Assembly (NCBI RefSeq): GCF_002197845.1
Contig: NZ_NIDE01000014.1
Coordinates: 682,001-746,000 of the forward strand
Source of the DNA: Fimbriiglobus ruber
Lineage (GTDB): Bacteria; Planctomycetota; Planctomycetia; Gemmatales; Gemmataceae
Direction of reading: 5' to 3'
Length of the DNA stretch: 64,000 bases
In this document: piece by piece, positions 1 through 7,859 of the stretch
How positions within the stretch are numbered: position 1 is the stretch's first letter
Layout: each line of letters begins with the position of its first letter
The notes under the pieces: model-generated
The model's input: only the letters and a program-made list of their open reading frames with translations
Told to the model about the DNA's origin: nothing
Database searches by the model: none
Made by a program: the position numbers and the translations under genes

Positions 1-19
1 TGAGTTCAAGTGAATTCAT
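1..19 (-). CDS. Start of the next phage head gene, probably major capsid protein (partial)
   Basis: Only the first codons are inside the window, reading MNSLEL from an ATG at 19-17. An ACGGAG ribosome-binding site lies just upstream of it. In HK97-type phages the gene after portal and prohead protease is normally the major capsid protein, and this position fits. The identity rests on gene order alone. Confidence 0.4.
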
Positions 20-80
20 AATTCTCCGTAAGGAATGATCTTGTTAGACAACGCAATATTTATTCATCACGTCAACAAAT

Positions 81-599
81 TTAAAATCTCTCTCTGAGGT
101 CGAGTTCCATTTTGCGGAACTGTTGTTTACTTCGCAGTGCGAGAGATGTAGCGGTGTAAGCTGGCATGGCGACCGGCCCGAGTTCGTACAGGAATAAGTT
201 TGTTAACTCTCTGGTGTCGCCGTTCCAATTGTCACCGCCCGCCTTCGGCCGAAACGTGAAGCTCGCCCCGTTCAGGTCTCCACGGTCTACCATTTCTTTG
301 ATGTCGCTGGCGTGGTCCGGCAGGTCGATTTCAAACCGTAGTCCCCGGTCGTCCTCGTGCAAGCGAAGCGTTCCGGCGGACGTGCGGCCCAGCAACCTTG
401 ACGGATCGTGATTGAAGGTCGCAATAATATCGGCCTTGCTCTCGACCGCCGACCGGAACGCACCCCGGCGGACGACTTCGGTAAAGCTGCGCCCGCCTTC
501 GGTGATCCGTGTGGGCGAGTCCCAAACGGCGGCGTACCCCGTGAGCATGCGCCCGCTCACGGAATAACTTGCTGTCAGTGATCGTTTCTCGATGGTCAT
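81..599 (-). CDS. HK97-family phage prohead protease
   Basis: A 172-residue protein of the size and layout of the HK97 gp4-like prohead serine protease, which cleaves scaffold or capsid delta domains during head maturation. The hallmark segment TFNHDPSRLLGRT supplies the likely catalytic His (about residue 64), and NGASFTF supplies the likely catalytic Ser (about residue 113). The start ATG at 599 overlaps the portal stop codon (ATGA, 596-599), showing translational coupling. The order terminase, portal, protease, capsid on one strand is the standard HK97 head module. The family call is confident; the exact catalytic residues are inferred by comparison with the family. Confidence 0.88.
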   Translation of the reverse strand: MTIEKRSLTASYSVSGRMLTGYAAVWDSPTRITEGGRSFTEVVRRGAFRSAVESKADIIATFNHDPSRLLGRTSAGTLRLHEDDRGLRFEIDLPDHASDIKEMVDRGDLNGASFTFRPKAGGDNWNGDTRELTNLFLYELGPVAMPAYTATSLALRSKQQFRKMELDLRERF

Positions 600-1873
600 T
601 CGTCCCCCTGGTTTGCGTCCTGCTCGTCGTCGCCCTGGTCATCCTCGGGTTGGTCCTCCGGTTCTGGTTGCGATCCCGGCAGTACGTCGCCCCCGTCAAT
701 CGGTGGTAGGTTCTCGGACTGCCGTATCTCGTTCACCGTCATCCAGGCGGCGTTGCCGGATGCGACGGCGTAGGCGGCGTACCGTGTGGCGTCGTCGGTG
801 CGGAGAAGGCAGCTTGTATCAAACTCGATTTCGTATTTGCCCTTCTCGGACGGGAGTAGAAGTTTCCGCTCCATCTCGGCTTCCCATTTCTCAAGCCACG
901 GTCTGAGAGTCGTATTGAGAAAATCCCGATTCAACTCGGTGAGGTTTCCCCACGTCGCTTTCTGGAGGTCGAAAAGTTTGCTGGGTTGGATGTTGAGCAG
1001 ACGGGCGACTTCGTAGACGAAAAACTCAAGTAACTCCTTGTACTGCGTCTGTTCGTTCGTCGCCATCGTCAGCGGGTTGAACGTGTAGCCCTGTTCCATC
1101 AGTGCGACCGTGCCGACGTTCTCCCCGCCGGTGTCTTGCCGCCAGGACCGTTTTAAATTTTCTCGGGCCTCGTCGTCGTGAACCACGTTGGGCGGACTGT
1201 TAATAATCCCCGCAGGTCGGCCCATGTTGCGAAAGAGTGAGCAACCGTAACGCTGGGCGGCCAGCGCAAAGCCCATCGTCTCACGGGCGACCAGCAACAG
1301 CCGGTAGCCGTAGGAGCCGTCAGGACTCAGACCGGGAACGTGCAGTACATCTTCCATCTGGAGCGTGCGTTGCGAACCGGGAGCGCCGGGCGGCCCGCCG
1401 GTCGTGGCGTAATTGATAACGTAAATGAGTTTCCCGGTATCACTGTCCCTGCCGACACGAACGTGAGACGGGTGGATCGGCCAGACGGCGAGCGGTCGGC
1501 CCCCTCCGTCCCGCTCGACTTCGGCGAAGCCGTTGCCGTAGATCAGGGCGTGCGCCTGGAGTGTTTCCCAGAACACGGGCCGGGTCTGCTCGACGTTCGG
1601 TTCGTGGTGGAGGACGTGATACAGGGGATGACTGCGGGCCGGTGTCTTGAACCCTTTGGCGTTGACCTGGTAGAGCGTCGGCGGGAGTGATCCGACCGCC
1701 TCGGCGATCACCTTGACCCCACACCAGAACGCAGAAATACCAAGCGAGGTATGCTCGTTGACCGGCATTCCCGAGTAGGACGGGGCGGGGATCAGTCCGG
1801 CGGCCTGTCCCTGTGCGTAGGTGATGGCCCGGGTGAACCGCCCTCTTCGGTCACGTTGTTTGAATTTGCTCAC
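596..1873 (-). CDS. HK97-family phage portal protein
   Basis: A 425-residue portal protein, the dodecameric ring through which DNA enters and leaves the capsid. Supporting features are its length, the N-terminal GISAFWCGVKVIAEAVGSLP segment, the central region around NPLTMATNEQ and the segment ending ARLLNIQPSKLFDLQ, all typical of HK97 portals. The reading frame is open further upstream into the terminase gene. The likely start is the GTG at 1873 (protein VSKFKQRDRR), because it lies just after the terminase stop at 1888. The C-terminus is rich in Asp, Glu and Gln. It overlaps the protease gene by four bases. Confidence 0.88.
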   Translation of the reverse strand: MSKFKQRDRRGRFTRAITYAQGQAAGLIPAPSYSGMPVNEHTSLGISAFWCGVKVIAEAVGSLPPTLYQVNAKGFKTPARSHPLYHVLHHEPNVEQTRPVFWETLQAHALIYGNGFAEVERDGGGRPLAVWPIHPSHVRVGRDSDTGKLIYVINYATTGGPPGAPGSQRTLQMEDVLHVPGLSPDGSYGYRLLLVARETMGFALAAQRYGCSLFRNMGRPAGIINSPPNVVHDDEARENLKRSWRQDTGGENVGTVALMEQGYTFNPLTMATNEQTQYKELLEFFVYEVARLLNIQPSKLFDLQKATWGNLTELNRDFLNTTLRPWLEKWEAEMERKLLLPSEKGKYEIEFDTSCLLRTDDATRYAAYAVASGNAAWMTVNEIRQSENLPPIDGGDVLPGSQPEPEDQPEDDQGDDEQDANQGDE

Positions 1874-1887
1874 ACCGTATATAGGGG

Positions 1888-3492
1888 TTAGAAACGCAGA
1901 ATTGGGCGGGACGAATAGACGGACTTCACGGGGATCGTCTCGGCGGCGTTCTGGCTGGACCGGGCGAACGCCATGACAGAACTTATTACCGGGTCGATCT
2001 TGTCCGTACTCTTGCCCCTGCTCGGTCGGCAGTTCCCCTGCGGGTCCACGTCTAGGCGAACGTTTTGGATCGCCCACCGCATCAAGGAACTGCCCTCGTG
2101 GACGATCCGCCGTTCGGAAATGGCCCGCTCGAAATCCTTGCAAGGCGTCGTGTACATCTTGTAGTTCTGCGGAAAATAGAACGTCGGTACGACGGTGTTG
2201 AGTTCGGTCGCCAGTAGCCCGGCGTTGTACGCATCGAAGATGATCTCCCGAATCCTGTACCGCCGGATGAGGTCGAGGATAAATATTTTAATCAGGCTCT
2301 GATCGATCACGTCGCCGTCCGTAATCGTCATTTCCTTCGCTGCGGCGTACTGCGTGTACCGAGGGAGGTTCGTAGACTCCCGGCGGCGCACACCCTCACG
2401 ACAGACGAACGCCCACTGCCGCAGGAAATGCCGCTGGCTTCCGAGATACCAGCACACACTCACGGAAGTCGGGTCCGTGGTCGAGGAGAGGTCTACGGCC
2501 AGATGTGCGGGCGCTGCGGCCAGTTCTTGTTCGGTCGCCGTCCCCTGGCACGCATCCCACCGGCCGACATCGAGCCAGGATTGTTCGCCCTGTACCCACT
2601 GGTTGAGTCGATACCGGCGGAACGATTGATAACTTGCCATCCCTTCGGCCTTCGCCGCTTCCTGATCCCTGCGGAAATCGTCCTCGGTGAACGACGTACC
2701 CAAAGACGGGTTCGCCTGTCGCCATCCTACGGGGTCGTCCTCCAGCCCTTCCGGACATTCGTAGACGGTCGAGAAGAACGACGTATCGAGGTCGTTGCCT
2801 GCGAGGACGTTCCTGCCCTTGGTCAACACGTCGTAAAAGAAATGCGACTGGTCCGAACCGGCCGTCGAGATCATGACAAGGCAACCGTCCGGCCTTGCGA
2901 TGGTGCTATACTCCAGCGCACGAAATAACTTTGGCGATTCGTGGGCGTGGACTTCATCGAGGCAGGCGAAGGACAGGTTCAACCCTTCGGCGTTCCCGGC
3001 TTCGGACGAGATGGATTTGAATTCCGCCTTCTTGGACTTGAACCGGATCAGGTTCATCGAGGACCGGACTTGTGCTTTCGCCTTGAGAGACGGGTTCCCG
3101 TTGATGCTGTTTTCGAGTTCGCCGAAGATTTGCTTGGCGTTGTCCCGTGTGGTCGAGCAGCTTATGACCAGTGGCGACGGAACACCGGCGGCCCAGAGTT
3201 CGTACAGACAGACCGCCGAGACGAGCAGCGATTTCCCGTTCTTCTTGCCGATGGTTAGAAGGACTTTCCGCCACCTGCGGCGGCCGTCCGGGAGCCGCCA
3301 CCCGTAAAGTTGTTCGAGCCAGTCTTTTTGCCAGGGCAGTAGGGTGAACTTCTGGCCGGTGAACTTGGGCAAGCAGTAGGTTTCAACAAACTTAATGATC
3401 CGTTCGGCTGCTGCTTGATCCCAGAAACAGCCATCGAGAATTGCCTTTCGGTCAGCTTTCGTTCGGATAAAATAATCGGGGACAGAAGACAT
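1888..3492 (-). CDS. Phage terminase large subunit (TerL)
   Basis: A 534-residue packaging motor ATPase and nuclease. The ATPase domain shows a Walker A-like segment, TIGKKNGKS (about residues 80-88), and a Walker B with catalytic acid, FACLDEVH (D179, E180). The C-terminal nuclease half shows AVDLSSTTDPTS and FDAYNAGLLATEL acidic segments and the STDKIDPVISSVMA ending seen in HK97/lambdoid TerL proteins. It sits directly before portal, as expected. A divergent AT-rich gene at 3533 separates it from the small-subunit and HNH genes, which is unusual for a packaging module. Confidence 0.93.
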   Translation of the reverse strand: MSSVPDYFIRTKADRKAILDGCFWDQAAAERIIKFVETYCLPKFTGQKFTLLPWQKDWLEQLYGWRLPDGRRRWRKVLLTIGKKNGKSLLVSAVCLYELWAAGVPSPLVISCSTTRDNAKQIFGELENSINGNPSLKAKAQVRSSMNLIRFKSKKAEFKSISSEAGNAEGLNLSFACLDEVHAHESPKLFRALEYSTIARPDGCLVMISTAGSDQSHFFYDVLTKGRNVLAGNDLDTSFFSTVYECPEGLEDDPVGWRQANPSLGTSFTEDDFRRDQEAAKAEGMASYQSFRRYRLNQWVQGEQSWLDVGRWDACQGTATEQELAAAPAHLAVDLSSTTDPTSVSVCWYLGSQRHFLRQWAFVCREGVRRRESTNLPRYTQYAAAKEMTITDGDVIDQSLIKIFILDLIRRYRIREIIFDAYNAGLLATELNTVVPTFYFPQNYKMYTTPCKDFERAISERRIVHEGSSLMRWAIQNVRLDVDPQGNCRPSRGKSTDKIDPVISSVMAFARSSQNAAETIPVKSVYSSRPILRF

Positions 3493-3532
3493 AGCCTACT
3501 TAGGCTATACTGGCCTCTTTTTCTGGTGAAAC

Positions 3533-4087
3533 ATGGAATTCAAAGATTATCTAACCTTGGTTGCGGTAATTATCACGGCGCTATTAGCTACATTTACTGT
3601 GTGGAACAGTGCTTCCCCTTACAAACAAAAACTTCACGAAAAGCAACTTGATGAAGCAATGAAACTGATGGAAGGCATAATGAAAATACTCGTAACGTCA
3701 TTTTATAACTGGACACATAAATCTGATTTAGAGGGTCGTCAGCGGTTACTTGCAGAATTTTTAAGAGACATTTCGACGTTAAAAATTGTTGCGGCAAGAT
3801 CGTCAGTTGTGCTTCCTGAAAATACCAACGTTAAAGCCTCACATCTTATAAGCGAGATGAGTTCAGCCCACTTTCTTTTGGCGGAATACATGGCTTCTAA
3901 TGATGGAGATACAGCGAAGGAAAGATTTGAAAAATGTACAAAACGTCATAAAAATGTATACGACGCTTACGACGAACTTATAAGTAGCCTCAGATCGGAA
4001 TTAAACATACCAGTACTACATCAGAAATATTCTGACTTTATAAAATCAAATATGCCATTCGATATTACTCGTCCTCATACCGACTGA
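3533..4087 (+). CDS. Membrane-anchored helical protein of unknown function, AT-rich phage accessory gene
   Basis: A 184-residue protein on the opposite strand to the surrounding packaging genes, and clearly more AT-rich than they are. It begins with one membrane segment (about residues 6-25, YLTLVAVIITALLATFTVW), followed by a mostly helical, charged cytoplasmic or periplasmic part. I do not recognise the family. Its setting, a short self-contained transcription unit between HNH and TerL with different base composition, is that of a phage 'moron', a gene often expressed from the prophage for the benefit of the lysogen, for example in superinfection exclusion. That role is inference only. Confidence 0.7.
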   Translation: MEFKDYLTLVAVIITALLATFTVWNSASPYKQKLHEKQLDEAMKLMEGIMKILVTSFYNWTHKSDLEGRQRLLAEFLRDISTLKIVAARSSVVLPENTNVKASHLISEMSSAHFLLAEYMASNDGDTAKERFEKCTKRHKNVYDAYDELISSLRSELNIPVLHQKYSDFIKSNMPFDITRPHTD

Positions 4088-4104
4088 TAGATTTCTGATG
4101 CGAT

Positions 4105-4374
4105 CTATTTTTTGTCTGCATGATACTTGTGATGGCACTTACTACACGTCGATTTTAAATTTGATAAGTCGTGTGTGCCGCCGTTCCGAAGTTTGATTTC
4201 GTGGTGAACGTGTTCGGCCCATCCGGTACAGCAATCGAAGCCAAACTCACACAAGGGGTTCAACCCGAGTTTGTGCTTTCTGATTTTCTCCCACTGGTAG
4301 TCGTATCCCCGAACTTGCTTGGAAGGTCGCTTCGGTTGGTCCTGCGGTCGGAGTCGCTTCGGTCCTGTCGGCAC
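4105..4374 (-). CDS. Phage HNH endonuclease
   Basis: An 89-residue HNH nuclease. The motif is visible as HVHHEIKLRNGGTHDLSN followed by CSKCHHKYH, giving the catalytic His pair, the Asn and a zinc-binding CxxC. A longer reading frame exists upstream, but the GTG at 4374 shares its base with the TAG stop of the preceding gene (TAGTG), so translational coupling favours this start. HNH proteins encoded beside terminase genes are known to assist cos cleavage and packaging in HK97-like phages, and the position next to TerS and TerL fits that role. Confidence 0.82.
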   Translation of the reverse strand: MPTGPKRLRPQDQPKRPSKQVRGYDYQWEKIRKHKLGLNPLCEFGFDCCTGWAEHVHHEIKLRNGGTHDLSNLKSTCSKCHHKYHADKK

Positions 4375-4616
4375 TATCTCCAGTCCTTTCCCTTCACCGA
4401 ATACTGACTCCGCACGCAAAAGAATAAGGCGTGTTCCGGGTTGTCCGGACAAGGGCCACGGAACAAGAATTTGTACGGCCACGCCTTCCCGTCTGCGGAG
4501 AACTTGGAAATCTCCTTGATGTCGTCCATTTGCGTGTGGAAGTAGCCGACGCCAAGCCCACTGATTAACGATTCTCTGGCGTTCACACGGGTAAAGGTGA
4601 TGTCGAGTTTTTTCAT
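4374..4616 (-). CDS. Small phage protein of unknown function in the packaging operon
   Basis: An 80-residue protein beginning MKKLDITFTR. Its ATG overlaps the small terminase stop (4613-4616) and its stop overlaps the HNH start, so it is translationally coupled on both sides. It contains a Cys-Pro pair (GPCPDNPEH) and a later Cys, but no clear zinc motif and no domain I recognise. The tight coupling suggests a role linked to packaging or to the nuclease. Confidence 0.6.
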   Translation of the reverse strand: MKKLDITFTRVNARESLISGLGVGYFHTQMDDIKEISKFSADGKAWPYKFLFRGPCPDNPEHALFFCVRSQYSVKGKDWR

Positions 4617-4897
4617 AGTCCGAATTCGTCTACCACTTCCGTCGCTGGTGTGATGTTTAATTTTTTCCTGCTCACCGGGTCCAGCCCGAACAGCTTGGCG
4701 TAGTTCTGGTACGTCTTGGACAAGCCGATGTAGCTGTTGACGTGCCCTTGCTCACTGACCAGACGAGCGTAGGCGAGGCAAAGGAGAGTGAACGTATCCC
4801 GGTCGGCCTCGGTGAGCGTGCCCATGCGGATGCAGATGGGAGCGTTTCGTCTCCAGTAGTCTGCGGCCAGTCCGTCGAGTTCTTTGGGAGTTCTCAT
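4613..4897 (-). CDS. Phage terminase small subunit (P27-like)
   Basis: A 94-residue protein, MRTPKELDGLAADYWRRNAP and onward, resembling the P27/TerS_4 family that recognises packaging sites. The segment LTEADRDTFTLLCLAYARL and the ending GLDPVSRKKLNI are characteristic of that family. The ATG at 4897 is preferred over an upstream ATG because the family starts at this position and the upstream ATG lies inside a terminator-like hairpin. It heads the TerS, 80-residue protein, HNH run. Confidence 0.82.
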   Translation of the reverse strand: MRTPKELDGLAADYWRRNAPICIRMGTLTEADRDTFTLLCLAYARLVSEQGHVNSYIGLSKTYQNYAKLFGLDPVSRKKLNITPATEVVDEFGL

Positions 4898-4923
4898 CAA
4901 AAGGTATTTAGTGTCGGCGCATA

Positions 4924-4962
4924 AAGAACCCGCCGAGCTTGCCACGGACTCGGCGGGTTCTT
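4924..4962 (-). terminator. Hairpin between fibre genes and packaging genes
   Basis: A perfect 14-bp stem (AAGAACCCGCCGAG with its complement) and an 11-base loop, followed on the minus strand by a T-rich end (TTCTTTATG). It lies between the end of the fibre gene at 5095 and the small terminase start at 4897, and probably terminates the tail-fibre transcript. Confidence 0.65.
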
Positions 4963-5094
4963 CACTTAGGAATCAACCACTATGGCTAATGGAGATGTGT
5001 AAGTTATTTATGCCAACCGGCTCAAAACTTGAAAAAATTTGCGAACGCCGACGGCCCGGTGCGGACTGGAAAGCAGAAAAAGTTTTTTTTACTT

Positions 5095-6081
5095 TTACCC
5101 CCGCACCAAACCGCCGTTGTTTCCAAACGTGTTCAGTGCAGGCGAATAATTCGTTGTGTTGGTCGTGAAAGTGCAGGACGACAAGCATATCTCGCCACCA
5201 GTTTGAGCGAAACATGCTGTGCCGTTGCTGGTGAATGAGCATGAACCACAACTCACCTTTCCGCCCAATCCCGCCGCTATGCCGTAGGTGGCGTTACTTG
5301 TGAAGGCAGCGTTCAAAAGACCCACCGTACCGTTACAAACGCTGGCGTAAACACCAGTGTTGTTACTGCCGATGGTGAGGCTACTGCTGTTCGAGAACAA
5401 ATGAGCGCCTTCTTGGATCACGATACCGTTTGTGTTAGAATTTAGCCCGATTGCGTTGACCAATTCTGTTCGCCCCGCCGTCACATACAATCCATTGCCC
5501 AAATTTTGAATCGTCACGTTTGACAATGTTAAATCGCTGAAGCAGTCCATCACGATGCCGTTCGTGCCCGTCGCTCCCGTGTTTCTCGTAATCGTAACGT
5601 ATTGAATCGTACAGTTTACCCCATCTCTTGCGATGTGAATACCGGTCGTGTTTGTCGCAACTTGAATTTGTACCGACGACGTGTTCAGGAAGTTGCCTTG
5701 AATGTTCACATTGCCGCCAATCGGCCCATAAACGGCGACGGCGGTACTGGAATATGTGCCGTTTGCGATTTGGACCGTACACGTCGCACCCGTGACAGCG
5801 TAAGCGCAAGCCAAAAATGAGAGCGCCGCCTGAATCGTGGTGAATCTGGCGGAACTACCGACGTTTAGCGTGATCCCGTTGAAAATGAAAATCGGTAGCC
5901 AGTTCGTCCCGTCGTCGGAGGTCGGATTGTTTCCCGCCTGACTGCCCTGGCTGCGGTAATAGTTCCCGTCACTCGCCCGAACCATGCTGCCCGCCGAGTA
6001 GGTGAAATTATTAAACCAAACGGGCATATCGTTGATGACTGCGCCAGTCCCATAAAACAAGGCCGATTCGAGTACGGGCAT
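5095..6081 (-). CDS. Phage tail fibre or spike with parallel beta-helix repeats
   Basis: A 328-residue protein. After an N-terminal part with Trp-rich carbohydrate-binding-like sequence (WFNNFTYSAGSMVRASDGNY), a pectate-lyase-type opening FTTIQAALSFL leads into many short, Thr/Asn/Gly/Val-rich coils typical of right-handed parallel beta-helices (for example VTITRNTGATGTNGIVM). Such helices form receptor-binding or depolymerase parts of tail spikes. No catalytic residues can be named. It follows the gene at 6084 by two bases and begins with MPV like it, so the two probably act in one adhesion apparatus. Confidence 0.72.
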   Translation of the reverse strand: MPVLESALFYGTGAVINDMPVWFNNFTYSAGSMVRASDGNYYRSQGSQAGNNPTSDDGTNWLPIFIFNGITLNVGSSARFTTIQAALSFLACAYAVTGATCTVQIANGTYSSTAVAVYGPIGGNVNIQGNFLNTSSVQIQVATNTTGIHIARDGVNCTIQYVTITRNTGATGTNGIVMDCFSDLTLSNVTIQNLGNGLYVTAGRTELVNAIGLNSNTNGIVIQEGAHLFSNSSSLTIGSNNTGVYASVCNGTVGLLNAAFTSNATYGIAAGLGGKVSCGSCSFTSNGTACFAQTGGEICLSSCTFTTNTTNYSPALNTFGNNGGLVRG

Positions 6082-6083
6082 AC

Positions 6084-7100
6084 TTATCCGATCACTAAAA
6101 CATTAAAGGTTGCTCCGCTTGCCGGTGCGGTCGAGAACGTGACGGTAATGGCGTTCGCACTGTTTTCGGCGATGTCACAGATGACGTAAGCGTTTGCGTA
6201 AGTCCCATTCGTCGCCCTTACCGTAGTCACCACATCGACGTTATTCAGATTGTGCGTAACCGTGAAAACCTGCGTACTTGCGTTGCCGGTGATCGTGGCC
6301 CGGTAACAGCGTGCGACCGTCCCCGCAACCGTCTGTAGCTGGTTACTGCCGTTGACCGAAATCGTGGTGTTGTCCACGTTGGCCGATACCGCCGTCCCGC
6401 TGACTTGGACCCCAGACGAGAACGTATAGCCCGCTACAGACGTGAAATTCACGAAGACGATATTACTACTGCCGATAGTCGGATTAACCGTAGTTTGAAC
6501 ATATCCCAAACCTGCGTTGACCGTACCTTGCTCAACGATACAAGCGGCGGCGTTCAACTCGTTGGACGTGTTGGCATCGGTCGCCCTGGTCGGTGCCCCG
6601 CTTGCGTTGACGACGTAAATCCCGTTGTCGCTCTGGCTCGACTGGTTCTTGATGAGGATGCGGTCATTCGTCGTCAGGGTTTGCCCGTCCACGGTTTGTC
6701 CGTTGGCGAAACTGGTCGAGAGCGTACCGGCCGTTGTCGTGGCTACTCTGACCGGTTGTTTCCAGCTTATCCCCTGTAGTGCGGCATCGACGTATCCTTT
6801 CGTGGCGGCGTCGGTCGAGGTCGTAGGCGTTGCCAGGTTCGTAATTTTAAAATTGTTAACACTGACGTTTGCCGCCGCCGCCGTGATCTGGTCGAGCGTG
6901 ACCGTATTTGCGTAGTACGTCACCCAGGTCGAGCCGTTGTAGATTTGGAACGTGTTCCCAACCGTGTTGTAGTACATCCGCCCGGCCTGCGGACTACCCG
7001 GACTGGTCGAGAGGTTTTGCACGACGGCGTTCAAAAGTTGACCCGTTTGAAGGTCGATGTTTGCGCCGTTCATCGTGATCGTTGAATTAATTACGGGCAT
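6084..7100 (-). CDS. Phage tail fibre-like protein
   Basis: A 338-residue protein starting MPVINSTITMNGANIDLQTG. The N-terminal third contains GRMYYNTVGNTFQIYNGSTW, a segment common in phage fibre and host-specificity proteins. The middle contains the NGQTVDGQTLTTNDRILIKNQ and DNGIYVV segments found in many tail-fibre repeat domains, and the C-terminus is a compact beta-rich domain ending FNVLVIG. It lies 9 bases after the tail-completion-like gene and 2 bases before the beta-helix gene. Confidence 0.75.
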   Translation of the reverse strand: MPVINSTITMNGANIDLQTGQLLNAVVQNLSTSPGSPQAGRMYYNTVGNTFQIYNGSTWVTYYANTVTLDQITAAAANVSVNNFKITNLATPTTSTDAATKGYVDAALQGISWKQPVRVATTTAGTLSTSFANGQTVDGQTLTTNDRILIKNQSSQSDNGIYVVNASGAPTRATDANTSNELNAAACIVEQGTVNAGLGYVQTTVNPTIGSSNIVFVNFTSVAGYTFSSGVQVSGTAVSANVDNTTISVNGSNQLQTVAGTVARCYRATITGNASTQVFTVTHNLNNVDVVTTVRATNGTYANAYVICDIAENSANAITVTFSTAPASGATFNVLVIG

Positions 7101-7109
7101 GGATTTTCC

Positions 7110-7841
7110 TTAATAATTGAGGTAGGCGGTTCCGCTGAACGGCGCAAAGAAAGTCAAGATTGTGCTGTTTGAATTCGGCCAAGCGTAACTGCCGATCACG
7201 TTCGTACCGCCCGAGTCGATCACGCTCACAGACTGGTAGTTGCCGAGATTATGGTTAATCGTCCACGTCGTAGCCGGGCTGACTTGGTTGTAAACGTAGG
7301 TCTGACCTATTGACCCTGCGACAAGAGATTGACCGTCGAGCGTGAGACCGGCATCGCTCAAAATAAGTTGGTGCCCCGGAACGGTCATCGTGATTTCGCC
7401 GTTCAGATTTGTAATCGTCGCCATTGGATCGGGCGTTGCCGAGATCGGCGTACCGATAATGAAAATCTTGTACGTCTGGACGGCGTGATAAATGACACCT
7501 TCTTCGTCGCTGCCGATGGTCTCGGTACTCTCGTTCTGAAGGAACACGCCCTGGAAATATCCGCCGGAGTAGTTTTGCAGTCGGCCTTTCACGGCGTCGA
7601 GCATTTGATTTCGCAGGTACAGGCTCGTACCCCAGACATGGACATCGACCATGTACTGATTCTGTGCGGCCAGTCCGGACAGCGTGACGGTCTGCTGGTT
7701 GTCGGTGATTGAAAAACTTATAAACGGAAGCGGTGCGTTCTCGTTCGGATCGGTGGCGTAGATCGCTGCGCCTAGAGACGTGATGCTCGTATCGTTCAGT
7801 CGTCCATAGATGAGGTCTTCTACCATGCTACTATCTATCAA
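7110..7841 (-). CDS. Phage tail-completion-like (DUF3168-type) protein with C-terminal fibre-like domain
   Basis: A 243-residue protein. The N-terminal half (MVEDLIYGRLNDTSITSL, then PLPFISFSITDNQ and VDVHVWGTSLYLRNQMLDAVKGRL) has the layout of the DUF3168 or gp10-like tail-completion family. That half usually stands alone at about 130 residues. Here about 100 further residues of a beta-rich domain follow, with TWTINHNLGNYQSVSVIDSG, a motif common at the C-terminus of fibre proteins. It therefore looks like a fusion of a tail-completion protein and a fibre knob. It is the first gene of the minus-strand tail run. Confidence 0.6.
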   Translation of the reverse strand: MIDSSMVEDLIYGRLNDTSITSLGAAIYATDPNENAPLPFISFSITDNQQTVTLSGLAAQNQYMVDVHVWGTSLYLRNQMLDAVKGRLQNYSGGYFQGVFLQNESTETIGSDEEGVIYHAVQTYKIFIIGTPISATPDPMATITNLNGEITMTVPGHQLILSDAGLTLDGQSLVAGSIGQTYVYNQVSPATTWTINHNLGNYQSVSVIDSGGTNVIGSYAWPNSNSTILTFFAPFSGTAYLNY

Positions 7842-7859
7842 ATCGACTTGTAACTTTTA

